The notes below the pieces were generated by a model, which did not search any database, was not told the DNA's origin, and saw only the letters and a program-made list of their open reading frames with translations. Source: Pseudomonadota bacterium (GTDB taxonomy: Bacteria > Pseudomonadota > Alphaproteobacteria > Rhizobiales > Rhizobiaceae). From it: a stretch of 7,775 bases of DNA. Positions within the stretch are counted from its first letter, which is position 1, and each line of letters opens with the position of its first letter. The DNA lies in the NCBI GenBank assembly GCA_023433855.1, contig JAEYTV010000550.1, forward strand, positions 1 to 7,775, given 5' to 3'. A program made the position numbers and the translations under genes. Below, one piece after another: positions 1 to 7,046 of the stretch.

Positions 1-1103
1 AGAATGGGGCCGCCCCGGGCATAGGAGAACACGACATCCTTCAATTCCACGCGTGCCTGGTCGATGACCAGGTCGCGGGCACCGGGCTTTTCGCGTTGCG
101 CGGGCTGCATGTCGAGCAGGGTGTAGATCATCTGGGCGTTGACGACGGCCCGGTCGAGCTGGATCTGAAGTCGGGCCAGACGGCGCGCCGGGTCGTAAGC
201 CATCAGCAGCGCTGCGACGAAGGCGAAGAAGGCGCCGGGTGGTACGCCGTCGTAGATCGAGCGGAATGCGGCATAGGCAAGCACACTGGAAATGGCAAAG
301 CCGGCGAAGGTCTCCGTCAGCGGCGAGGTTCGCTCCGAAAGCCTTGCGATGCGGTTGGCGCGCCGCTCGGCCATGGCGATGATGCCATAGACCTTGCGTT
401 CGAGCTCCTGCTCCATCGTGAAGGCCTTGACGACCGCAATGCCCTGGATCGTCTCCTGCATGGCGCCGAGGACGCGGCTGTTTGTCTCCACCGCCTCGCG
501 CGTCGCGCTTCGCATCCGCTTCGAGATATAGCGCAGCGCATAAAGAAGCGGAGGGGCGACCGCAAAGACGATCAGCGACAGTACCCAATCCTTGGTGACC
601 ATCACGGCGATTAGGCCAATGAGCGTGAGGAGGTCACGGGCCGTCGACGTCACGGTGAGGTTGAGCACGTCCCGGACACCGGCAACATTCTGGCTAAGCT
701 GCGCCGCAAGGTGCGCAGAGCGCGCTTCGGCGAAAAAGCCCACCGAAAGGGTCATGAGATGCGAATAAAGCCGGCGCTGGTACCGCGCGACGATATTGTT
801 GCCGATCTTGGACAGGGTGACTGCCTGCCCATAGGTCGCCAGCCCGCGCAGGATGAATGCCGCCAGGATTGCTCCGCAGATCAGCCAGACCACGTCGGCG
901 CGGCGGTTGGCGAAAGCCTCGTTCACGACGGATTCCATGATCCAGGCCGTAAATGCAGTCGACAACGCAACAACGATAAGGCACAGGATCGCGAAAGCGT
1001 AACCACGGATATGATCGCGGCCGTTCTCGGAGACGACTCGCCTCAGGACAGCTACGACGGTTTCGGAATCAACGTGACGCTTCTTCTCGCTGGAAACTTT
1101 CAA
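1..1103 (-). CDS. MsbA-like ABC exporter, fused permease-ATPase (3' end cut off)
   Basis: This is the N-terminal 367 codons of a half-size ABC exporter of the MsbA/lipid-drug type, an inner-membrane protein expected to dimerise and move lipid or drug-like substrates outward. The frame is open from the start to the window edge. Predicted membrane segments lie near residues 33-57, 70-88, 156-190 (two), 264-282 and 289-303, the six-helix ABC_membrane arrangement. The motif GAMQETIQGIAVVKAF (213-228) is typical of the intracellular coupling region in this family. The ATPase domain begins near 350 (VELKDVVFSYARGG); Walker A and later motifs lie outside the window. Family members are about 580-600 residues, so some 60% is visible. 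The only usual start codon before residue 20 is TTG at 1103, with a weak GGGA ten bases upstream. It lies 130 bases downstream of glk. The substrate cannot be told from sequence; true MsbA and generic multidrug exporters look alike at this level. Confidence 0.9.
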   Translation of the reverse strand, partial: MKVSSEKKRHVDSETVVAVLRRVVSENGRDHIRGYAFAILCLIVVALSTAFTAWIMESVVNEAFANRRADVVWLICGAILAAFILRGLATYGQAVTLSKIGNNIVARYQRRLYSHLMTLSVGFFAEARSAHLAAQLSQNVAGVRDVLNLTVTSTARDLLTLIGLIAVMVTKDWVLSLIVFAVAPPLLYALRYISKRMRSATREAVETNSRVLGAMQETIQGIAVVKAFTMEQELERKVYGIIAMAERRANRIARLSERTSPLTETFAGFAISSVLAYAAFRSIYDGVPPGAFFAFVAALLMAYDPARRLARLQIQLDRAVVNAQMIYTLLDMQPAQREKPGARDLVIDQARVELKDVVFSYARGGPI

Positions 1104-1233
1104 TAAGATCTTTTCCCGTATATTCCGACGTGCGGCGTTTTTCCGCGTGACGGGGTATTAAATCCTCCGATGCGCTTTTGAAAGCAGTTTGCCGGAGAAT
1201 CGTCCAGGCTGTTGCATTATGGCACGTCCGCGT

Positions 1234-2259
1234 CTACCGCAGCCATCGCCGCCCATCCATGGAGATACCGTACGCCCAAGGCGTGCGGGCAAAGCTCGCA
1301 AGTCCGGCCAGTGCTGCCTGAGGGTGCGTGACCACGAAGGTCGGGATGGTGCTCATCAGCGCCGAATGCGGTGCCTTGTCTTCGAACCCAGTCCTGAAGG
1401 CGGGGCCCTTGAGAGCAGGGATGATCTTCTGCGAGATGCCGCCGGCGAGGTAGACGCCACCTTTGGCCATGAAGACCAGTGCCATGTCGCCGGCAACGCG
1501 GCCAAGATAGGTCGCAAACAGCAAGAGCGTTTCGGCGGCCTGTGGGTTGGTGCCGCTCAGCCCATGCCCGGTGACGTCTGCGGGATCGGAAAAGACCGGT
1601 TCCACGCCATCAGCCAGGCAGACTGCCTGGTAGATGTTCACGATACCGCGGCCGCTCAGGATCTCTTCGGCGGAGACGCGACCTTCGATGCGACGGAGAT
1701 GAGGAAAGATCTGGAAGTCCCGGTCGGATCGCGGCCCGACGTCCACATGCCCGCCTTCCCCCGGCACGGGAAACCACATGTGCCGCGCGTAGACAAGGCC
1801 GGCAACGCCCAGGCCTGTTCCCGGGCCGAGGACCACCCTGGAGGCAAGATGCGGTTCTGCCTTCGGCCCCAGGATCTCCCGGTGTTCCTCCGGCAGAGAC
1901 GCAGCGGCCAGCGCCTGCGCCTCGAAATCATTGACCACGAGAACGTCGTCGAAACCAAGATCCGCGATCATCCCCTTCGGCCGGACAATCCAGTCGCAGT
2001 TTGTGAGATCGATCTCGTCGCCGTCGATGGGGCCGGCGACCGCCAGAATGGCCGCACGTGGCTGTATCGATGTCTTGTCGAGGACCACCTTCTGGACGGC
2101 TTCGTCCAAGGTCGGATAGTCGGCGGTGCGAACATTCGGAAAGGGTTGCGGCTCTGCACAGGCGTCGGCCAGGATCGAAAATCGGGCGTTAGTGCCTCCG
2201 ATATCGCCGATCAGGATCGGGAATGGCAGCTTTTCCGTCTTCATGTTGTCGGCCGTCAC
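1234..2259 (-). CDS. glk: Glucokinase
   Basis: A 341-residue bacterial glucokinase (ROK-unrelated Glk family), which phosphorylates cytoplasmic glucose with ATP to glucose 6-phosphate, feeding the Entner-Doudoroff and pentose phosphate routes used by rhizobia. Seen in the sequence: the ATP phosphate-binding motif [10 protein letters not shown] (18-27), the VVNDFEAQA segment (108-116) carrying the likely catalytic Asp111, the glycine-rich GPGTGLG (145-151), the glucose-contact segment PGEGGHVD (166-173), and AGGI (272-275). Length fits rhizobial homologues. I take the GTG at 2259 as the start because an AAGGA lies ten bases upstream, inside the end of mgsA, and the resulting N-terminus matches the family; the in-frame ATG five codons later lacks a clear ribosome site. 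The gene begins 6 bases after mgsA ends, so the two are probably translated from one message. All key motifs are intact. Confidence 0.96.
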   Translation of the reverse strand: MTADNMKTEKLPFPILIGDIGGTNARFSILADACAEPQPFPNVRTADYPTLDEAVQKVVLDKTSIQPRAAILAVAGPIDGDEIDLTNCDWIVRPKGMIADLGFDDVLVVNDFEAQALAAASLPEEHREILGPKAEPHLASRVVLGPGTGLGVAGLVYARHMWFPVPGEGGHVDVGPRSDRDFQIFPHLRRIEGRVSAEEILSGRGIVNIYQAVCLADGVEPVFSDPADVTGHGLSGTNPQAAETLLLFATYLGRVAGDMALVFMAKGGVYLAGGISQKIIPALKGPAFRTGFEDKAPHSALMSTIPTFVVTHPQAALAGLASFARTPWAYGISMDGRRWLR

Positions 2260-2265
2260 GGATGG

Positions 2266-2646
2266 CTAGTCCTTCTGGAAGTCGATGAGTTTCTCGGCGG
2301 TAGCACGGTTCAGTGCCATCGGTATGTCGTAGACGGTGGCAAGTCGGGTGAGCGCCTTTACGTCGACGTCGTGGGGAAGAGCGCTCAGGGGGTCGATGAA
2401 GAAGACCAGCATGTCCACGTCGCCTGTGGCGATCATTGCGCCGATCTGCTGGTCTCCGCCGAGCGGTCCGCTTTTCAGGCGCACGACTTCAAGATCTGGA
2501 CAGGCGTCTTGCACCCGGCCGCCGGTCGTGCCCGTCGCGACAATCCGGAAGCCAGCCAGGGCCGCTTGATGCGCACGGGCGAAATCGGCCATCTCGTCCT
2601 TTTTCTCGTCGTGTGCAATGAGCGCAATGCAGCGGGTGGCCGACAT
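2266..2646 (-). CDS. mgsA: Methylglyoxal synthase
   Basis: A 126-residue methylglyoxal synthase, a cytoplasmic enzyme converting dihydroxyacetone phosphate to methylglyoxal and phosphate, a bypass of lower glycolysis that relieves sugar-phosphate build-up. The whole domain is present: ALIAHDEKK (8-16) with His12, ATGTTGG (37-43) for phosphate binding, and [12 protein letters not shown] (59-70) with Asp65 matching the catalytic Asp71 of the E. coli enzyme. FFIDPL (82-87) with Asp85 and PHDVD (91-95) with His92 and Asp95 match E. coli Asp91, His98 and Asp101. E. coli MgsA has 152 residues; the shorter form lacks extra N- and C-terminal ends and is usual in alphaproteobacteria. A GGGGAG ribosome site (bases 2655-2660) sits 8 bases before the ATG. 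The gene is 109 bases downstream of mepA and 6 bases upstream of glk. Phosphate normally inhibits this family allosterically; no transcriptional regulation is visible here. Confidence 0.97.
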   Translation of the reverse strand: MSATRCIALIAHDEKKDEMADFARAHQAALAGFRIVATGTTGGRVQDACPDLEVVRLKSGPLGGDQQIGAMIATGDVDMLVFFIDPLSALPHDVDVKALTRLATVYDIPMALNRATAEKLIDFQKD

Positions 2647-2654
2647 GCAGCGTT

Positions 2655-2660
2655 CTCCCC
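2655..2660 (-). promoter_or_regulatory. Ribosome binding site of mgsA
   Basis: Read on the minus strand this is GGGGAG, 8 bases before the mgsA ATG at 2646. It fixes the mgsA start and is the strongest ribosome site on the minus strand that is properly placed in front of a start codon. Confidence 0.7.
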
Positions 2661-2755
2661 GTACGTTCAGTCGATGTGGACGTTCTTAGCGCGCGGCTGC
2701 GCCCTTGGGAAGGTGGCGGAGCCCTTCGTTTGATCAATGGCGAATTGATGACGCT

Positions 2756-3808
2756 TCACTGGAGCGGCCGCGCCGTCGGAACGGGTATGTCTCGCGAGGG
2801 GAGCGAAGGCGGCTGGATCATCGTCTCGGTTGCCCTCAAGGGTGCCGGGGCTGCTGGCTGAGATGAATAGGCCATGGCACGGCCTCCGAACGTGGCGTCG
2901 TCTTCCGGGCGGGCCGGAGCGGCAAGGACAGCGGCACATGCCTTCGGAAGGTCCGAAAGCATGACCGGGCGTGGTTTCGTCGGCTTCTTGTTGGGGTCGG
3001 GCTTCGGCGGAGCCCATGGCTCTTTGGTGAACCACCAGGCAAGAGATTTGTCACAGCCGTCGCCTGCGGCGACCGGAGCCTGCTTCTTGCATCCGGAGCC
3101 GCCCGCGGGGCAGTGGAGGCGGATGTGGAAATGTTCGTCATGGCCGTAGACCGGCCTGACCTTTCCGAGCAAGGAGCGATCCCCGGTCCAGGTGTCGCAT
3201 AGCTTCTTCTTGATCGCCGGATTGACGAAGACGCGTTCGACCTGAGGGTAGCTCGCCGCCTTCATCACCACTTTGGCATGGGTATTGGTCCATTTCCTCG
3301 GATCAACCGTCAGGAACTTGCTCTTGTCCAGCATGGACGTGAAGGGGAGGCTCTCTCTTTCCTCGGGCGACAGGTTCCGCTCGGGTTTCGGTGTGAACCA
3401 GATGTCTGCATCCAGCCCGATCTGATGGGAGGCATGGCCCGATAGCATCGGCCCCCCGCGCGGTTGGGATATGTCGCCGACGAGAATCCCAGAGCCCCAG
3501 CCGAGACGGGCCGCATCACGTGAGAATTGCTCAAGGAGCGCGATCATTTGGGGATTGCCCCAGCGCCGATTCCGGGACAGGCGCATGGCCTGCCACGTGG
3601 GACCATCGGTCGGCAGGGCGACGGCACCGGACATGCAGCCCTTGGCATAAAAACCGTGGGGTTCGGCTTCGGAATTGCTGGGAAGCTGCACGCCACCGAA
3701 GAGTTCCTTGGCTGGCTTGGCATCCTGGGCACTGGTGGGGCCGGGGAAAGAACCGCAAAGAAAAGTTGCCATGGCAAGCCGCAGGAGTCGAACTGAAATG
3801 GAGGTCAT
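2756..3808 (-). CDS. mepA: Penicillin-insensitive murein endopeptidase (M74), exported
   Basis: A 350-residue periplasmic zinc endopeptidase of family M74 that cuts peptide cross-links in murein (D-Ala-mDAP, and mDAP-mDAP in the E. coli enzyme). An N-terminal signal peptide (1-27) ends TSA before QDA. Zinc and active-site residues are intact: His125, His128 and Asp135 in SGHASHQIGLDADIW, and His223, His226 and His228 in GHDEHFHIR, corresponding to E. coli MepA His110, His113, Asp120, His206, His209 and His211. All six cysteines forming the three E. coli disulfides have counterparts (58, 204, 233, 240, 252, 291). E. coli MepA is about 274 residues; the extra length is mainly a Pro/Ala-rich C-terminal tail (about 265-350). 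I chose the ATG at 3808, preceded by GGCGGA. An in-frame TTG at 3823 would add five residues, but the AGGTGA upstream of it is too close. It is divergent from yejA, 184 bases away. Confidence 0.95.
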   Translation of the reverse strand: MTSISVRLLRLAMATFLCGSFPGPTSAQDAKPAKELFGGVQLPSNSEAEPHGFYAKGCMSGAVALPTDGPTWQAMRLSRNRRWGNPQMIALLEQFSRDAARLGWGSGILVGDISQPRGGPMLSGHASHQIGLDADIWFTPKPERNLSPEERESLPFTSMLDKSKFLTVDPRKWTNTHAKVVMKAASYPQVERVFVNPAIKKKLCDTWTGDRSLLGKVRPVYGHDEHFHIRLHCPAGGSGCKKQAPVAAGDGCDKSLAWWFTKEPWAPPKPDPNKKPTKPRPVMLSDLPKACAAVLAAPARPEDDATFGGRAMAYSSQPAAPAPLRATETMIQPPSLPSRDIPVPTARPLQ

Positions 3809-3916
3809 GCTTATCCGCCGCAAATCACCTGATCTGTGACACTACCGTGAAACAGGATTTTGGTGAAATGGAGATCGGAGGGTGCCCGCCCGCTGGTAGC
3901 GGATAAATCGCTTGTG

Positions 3917-3930
3917 AGGATGAACATCCT
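3917..3930. promoter_or_regulatory. Short perfect dyad, possible operator upstream of yejA
   Basis: AGGATG and CATCCT form a perfect 6-base dyad around AA, about 62 bases before the yejA ATG. AGGAT also occurs at 3854-3858. A run of T follows directly (3932-3937), so the site could also fold as a five-pair hairpin with a GAAC loop. No gene on the plus strand lies upstream to need a terminator, so a protein-binding site is the likelier reading. Arms this short can arise by chance, and no known regulator is recognised. Confidence 0.25.
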
Positions 3931-3982
3931 GTTTTTTGCCGGCTTTTGCCCTATGCTCCCAAGCAACAAGCAGACATGAAAA

Positions 3983-3987
3983 AGGGG
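3983..3987 (+). promoter_or_regulatory. Ribosome binding site of yejA
   Basis: AGGGG, 5 bases before the ATG at 3993. It decides the yejA start: the frame is open back to a TTG at 3936, but only the ATG gives both a placed ribosome site and an N-terminal signal peptide. Confidence 0.65.
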
Positions 3988-3992
3988 TTGCG

Positions 3993-5831
3993 ATGAACTT
4001 GGCTTGGCTGAAGGTAGGTTTTGCCGTGGTGTTGGCGGCAGCGGCTCTCGCAGCCTCGTCCGTCTCGGCGCAGGAGACCAAGTGGCGGTATGGCATTGCC
4101 GTCATCGGCGATCTCAAACTGCCGGAAGGGTTCAAACAGTTCCCCTATGTCAATGCCCAGGCACCCAAGGGCGGCGAACTTCGCCTGGGCGCGGAAGGCA
4201 CCTTCGACAACCTCAATCCCGTGATCGACCGTGGCGCGATCGCCGCCGGTGCCACGGCCATCTACGATACGCTCCTGAAGCGATCCGAGGACGAACTCTT
4301 TGGCTCCTACGGCCTTCTCGCCGAGGCGATGTCGTATCCGGAGGATCTGTCCTCGGTGACTTTCCGGCTGAGGAAGGAAGCAAAATGGGCCGATGGGAGG
4401 CCCGTCACACCCGAGGATGTGATCTTCAGCTTGCAAAGCCTGAAGGAACACAGTGCCATGTACTCGGGCTATTACAGGCACGTCACTGGGGCGGAGAAGA
4501 CCGGCGACCGGGAGGTGACCTTCCGCTTTGATGAGAAGAACAATCGGGAACTGCCCTCCATCGTCGGCGATTTTCCGATCTTTCCCAGACATTGGTGGGA
4601 GGGAACGAACCAGCAGGGGCAGAAGCGGGACATTTCCCGCACCACGCTTGAACCGCCTTTGGGGTCCGGTCCCTACAAGATTGCATCCGTCCGGGCAGGC
4701 TCGGCGATCCGGTACGAACTGCGCGATCACTATTGGGGCAAGGATCTTCCTGTCAACATCGGCCAATATAACTTCGGAACCATCAGCTACACCTATTTTG
4801 CCGACAGCGACGTAGAGTTCGAGGCTTTCCGGGCCGGGAATATCGACTACCGTCGCGAAAACAGCTCCAGCCGCTGGGCAACGCGATACGAGTTCGATGC
4901 AGTCAGGGATGGTCGGATCGTGAAGGAAGCCTTGACCAATCCGTTCAAGGCAACCGGCGTCATGCAGGCTTTCGTTCCAAATATACGGCGCGAAATCTTC
5001 AAGGATCCGCGGGTTCGGGAGGCGTTGAATTACGCCTATGATTTTGAGGGTCTTAACAAAAATCTTGCCTATGGCGGCCTGAAGCGTGTCGACAGCTTCT
5101 TCTGGGGCACGGAATTGGCGTCATCAGGTCTGCCTCAGGGGCGCGAACTGGAAATCCTCGAGCGCTTGAGGGACAAGGTACCGCCGAGAGTCTTCACCAC
5201 CCCGTTCACCAACCCGGTCGCAGGGGACCCGCAGAAGGTGCGCGAAAACCTGCGCCGCGCCGTCACTCTCCTCAAGGAGGCCGGTTGGGAGCTCAAGGGC
5301 AACCAGATGGTGAACAGCGCGACGGGGCGACCGTTCTCCTTCGAACTCTTGCTGAGCAGCCCTACTCAGGAGCGGACCGTGCTTCCCTACGTGGCAAGCC
5401 TCAAGATGATCGGAATCGACGCGCGCATCCGCACGGTCGACGCGTCCCAGTACATCAACCGCATCCGTAGCTTTGACTATGACATGATCTACGGGCTCTG
5501 GTCGCAGACGATGAATCCCGGCAACGAGCAGGCGGAATACTGGGGTTCTGAATCGGTCAACCGGCAGGGGTCGCGGAATTATGCCGGCATCGCCGATGCG
5601 GCCGTCGACGAGCTGATCCGCATGATCACCTTCGCTCCGAACCGCGAGGAACAGGTCGCTGCGGTGAAGGCTCTGGACCGGGTCCTGCTTGCCAATCACT
5701 TTGTGGTGCCGATGTTCTATTCCGGCGAAGAGAAAATCGCCTATTGGAACGGCATAGCGCACCCCCAACCCCTCCCGGAATACGGGATCGGCTTTCCCGA
5801 CATATGGTGGGCAAAGACGGCCGACAAGTGA
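3993..5831 (+). CDS. yejA: Peptide ABC importer, periplasmic binding protein (YejA type)
   Basis: A 612-residue extracellular solute-binding protein of family 5 that captures peptides in the periplasm and delivers them to the YejBEF importer. A signal peptide covers residues 1-26, with a hydrophobic core and a likely cut in SVSA before QETKW. No lipobox is visible, so it should be a soluble periplasmic protein. FPYVNAQAPKGGELRLG (50-66) and FDNLNP (71-76) are typical of the YejA branch, and KWADGRPVTPEDVIFS (131-146) is the family 5 signature. Length matches E. coli YejA (about 604). Yej systems are known for uptake of microcin C and for tolerance to antimicrobial peptides, including plant NCR peptides in Sinorhizobium. 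As I recall, a related Agrobacterium YejBEF system with binding protein YepA imports muropeptides. This protein could be either a YejA or a YepA-like protein; substrate is inferred, not shown. yejB follows after 135 bases. Confidence 0.95.
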   Translation: MNLAWLKVGFAVVLAAAALAASSVSAQETKWRYGIAVIGDLKLPEGFKQFPYVNAQAPKGGELRLGAEGTFDNLNPVIDRGAIAAGATAIYDTLLKRSEDELFGSYGLLAEAMSYPEDLSSVTFRLRKEAKWADGRPVTPEDVIFSLQSLKEHSAMYSGYYRHVTGAEKTGDREVTFRFDEKNNRELPSIVGDFPIFPRHWWEGTNQQGQKRDISRTTLEPPLGSGPYKIASVRAGSAIRYELRDHYWGKDLPVNIGQYNFGTISYTYFADSDVEFEAFRAGNIDYRRENSSSRWATRYEFDAVRDGRIVKEALTNPFKATGVMQAFVPNIRREIFKDPRVREALNYAYDFEGLNKNLAYGGLKRVDSFFWGTELASSGLPQGRELEILERLRDKVPPRVFTTPFTNPVAGDPQKVRENLRRAVTLLKEAGWELKGNQMVNSATGRPFSFELLLSSPTQERTVLPYVASLKMIGIDARIRTVDASQYINRIRSFDYDMIYGLWSQTMNPGNEQAEYWGSESVNRQGSRNYAGIADAAVDELIRMITFAPNREEQVAAVKALDRVLLANHFVVPMFYSGEEKIAYWNGIAHPQPLPEYGIGFPDIWWAKTADK

Positions 5832-5924
5832 CGAGACTTGCGCGGCTCGGCGGCAACTGTTCCAAATGAGCGGAATGATTCGGCAGAGACAATGGGGACA
5901 AAGACATTTGACATCGCTCGAGAT

Positions 5925-5943
5925 GCGTGGCGATTGCCCACGC
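5925..5943 (+). other. Small hairpin in the yejA-yejB gap
   Basis: GCGTGG (5925-5930) and CCACGC (5938-5943) are perfect inverted arms around a 7-base spacer; an alternative pairing adds a C-G pair and leaves one bulged C with a GATT loop. No T run follows, so it does not look like an intrinsic terminator. The rest of the gap, 5832-5966, holds no ORF with coding character. Hairpins between a binding-protein gene and its permease gene often protect the upstream message from 3' decay and give more binding protein than permease; that role is inferred here. Confidence 0.35.
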
Positions 5944-5966
5944 GCCCGACCGAATGAGGCCTCCTG

Positions 5967-7046
5967 ATGGGTGCCTATATCCTCCGCCGTCTCCTGCTAA
6001 TGATCCCGACGCTCGTCGGCATTATGGGCATTTCATTCCTCGTCGTGCAGTTCGCGCCGGGAGGTCCGGTTGAACAGGTGATCGCGCAAATCCAGGGGCA
6101 GGATACCGGCGACCGGCTGTCCGGCGGTATCGACAGCCTCTACCAGGGTGGCGGGGAGGAAAGTCGGTATCGCGGCGCCCAGGGCCTCGATCCGGAGTTC
6201 ATCAAGAAACTGGAGCAGCAGTTCGGCTTCGACAAGCCGCCGCTTACCCGCTTTCTCGACATGATGTGGAACTATAGCCGTTTTGATTTCGGCGAGAGTT
6301 TCTTCCGCAACACGGCCGTCATCGATCTCATCATCGACAAGATGCCGGTTTCGGTTTCGCTGGGCTTCTGGATCCTGGTCCTTTCCTACCTCATCTCCAT
6401 CCCGCTTGGCATCCGCAAGGCGGTCAAGGACGGTTCAACCTTCGATGTGTGGACGTCCGGCATCATCATCGTCGGCTATGCAGTGCCAAGCTTTCTGGTC
6501 GGCATCCTGCTGATCGTGGTCTTTGCGGGAGGATCCTTCTTCGACTGGTTCCCGTTACGCGGCCTGGTGTCGGACAACTTCTCCGAACTGTCCTGGTGGC
6601 AGAAGATCGTCGATTACTTCTGGCATCTCACCCTGCCGCTGATCGCCCTTTCGTTGTCCGCGTTTGCCACCACGACGTTGCTGACGAAGAACTCCTTCAT
6701 CGACGAGATCAAGAAGCAGTATGTGACGACGGCCCGGGCAAAGGGCCTGAACGAGCGCCAGGTACTTTACGGCCACGTTTTCCGCAATGCGATGCTGATC
6801 GTCATCGCCGGCTTTCCGGGCGCCTTCATCTCTGCCTTCTTCACCGGCTCGCTGCTGATCGAGAACATCTTCTCTTTGGACGGACTGGGTAGGCTCGGCT
6901 ATCTGGCCATCGTCAACCGTGACTACCCCATCGTATTCGGCACCCTCTACATCTTCTCGCTGATGGGCCTTGTGGTCAGTCTCATCTCCGACCTGATCTA
7001 TACATGGATCGATCCGCGCATCGATTTCGAGCGGAGGGATGTCTGA
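5967..7046 (+). CDS. yejB: Peptide ABC importer, permease subunit (YejB type)
   Basis: A 359-residue inner-membrane permease of the DppB/OppB family that pairs with YejE to form the translocation channel for peptides handed over by YejA. It begins [16 protein letters not shown], the usual start of this family, with the first membrane helix at about 9-29. A hydrophilic periplasmic stretch (about 35-110) contains [10 protein letters not shown] (68-77), also seen in E. coli YejB. Further helices lie near 130-150, 165-188, 220-240, 275-297 and 322-345. The EAA loop that contacts the ATPase is [20 protein letters not shown] (246-265). Similarity to E. coli YejB runs the full length, ending near WIDPRIDFE. 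The ATG at 5967 has an AGG about eight bases upstream. The stop overlaps the yejE start by one base (TGATG), which indicates translational coupling. Confidence 0.97.
   Translation: MGAYILRRLLLMIPTLVGIMGISFLVVQFAPGGPVEQVIAQIQGQDTGDRLSGGIDSLYQGGGEESRYRGAQGLDPEFIKKLEQQFGFDKPPLTRFLDMMWNYSRFDFGESFFRNTAVIDLIIDKMPVSVSLGFWILVLSYLISIPLGIRKAVKDGSTFDVWTSGIIIVGYAVPSFLVGILLIVVFAGGSFFDWFPLRGLVSDNFSELSWWQKIVDYFWHLTLPLIALSLSAFATTTLLTKNSFIDEIKKQYVTTARAKGLNERQVLYGHVFRNAMLIVIAGFPGAFISAFFTGSLLIENIFSLDGLGRLGYLAIVNRDYPIVFGTLYIFSLMGLVVSLISDLIYTWIDPRIDFERRDV

Larger units (their letters stand above)
3809..3992. promoter_or_regulatory. Divergent intergenic control region between mepA and yejA
   Basis: This 184-base non-coding stretch separates two genes that run apart, so it should hold the yejA promoter and probably the mepA promoter. 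It is richer in A and T than the coding parts, with T runs at 3932-3937. I could not find a convincing sigma70-type pair with correct spacing for either gene: TATGCT at 3952-3957 resembles a -10 box for yejA, but no good -35 lies 16-18 bases upstream. Inverted repeats are present: AGGATG/CATCCT (3917-3930), AAACAGGAT (3850-3858) against ATCCTGTTT (3926-3934), and TTATCCGC (3811-3818) against GCGGATAA (3899-3906). The region's role follows from gene orientation; the exact promoter elements are not resolved. Confidence 0.5.

Noticed and set aside
96..1106. Plus-strand open frames (96-614 and 711-1106) at the left edge
   Set aside because: They are opposite the continuous ABC exporter frame, whose translation is clearly a six-helix transporter domain.
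1120..1150. GCGG/CCGC inverted arms with a T run between them, between glk and the exporter
   Set aside because: The stem is four pairs, and the T run sits in the loop rather than after the stem, so it is not a terminator.
1189..2733. A 514-codon open frame on the plus strand, opposite mgsA and glk
   Set aside because: It lies almost wholly antisense to two genes with intact catalytic motifs, and its translation resembles no family I recognise. Long antisense frames are common opposite GC-rich genes with GC-biased third codon positions.
3917..3937. Hairpin followed by a T run, resembling an intrinsic terminator
   Set aside because: The stem has only about five pairs, half of them A-T, and no plus-strand gene upstream would use it.
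3976..3996. Six-codon frame (MKKGLR) whose stop overlaps the yejA ATG, a possible leader peptide
   Set aside because: It has no ribosome site of its own, and its codons include the yejA ribosome site. A frame this short is expected by chance.
3951..4766. A 271-codon open frame on the minus strand opposite the start of yejA
   Set aside because: Antisense shadow of yejA; no ribosome site or family resemblance, and the composition is that of a reverse-read gene.
5124..5768. A 214-codon open frame on the minus strand opposite the end of yejA
   Set aside because: Same reasoning: it mirrors the codon phase of yejA and has no recognisable domain.
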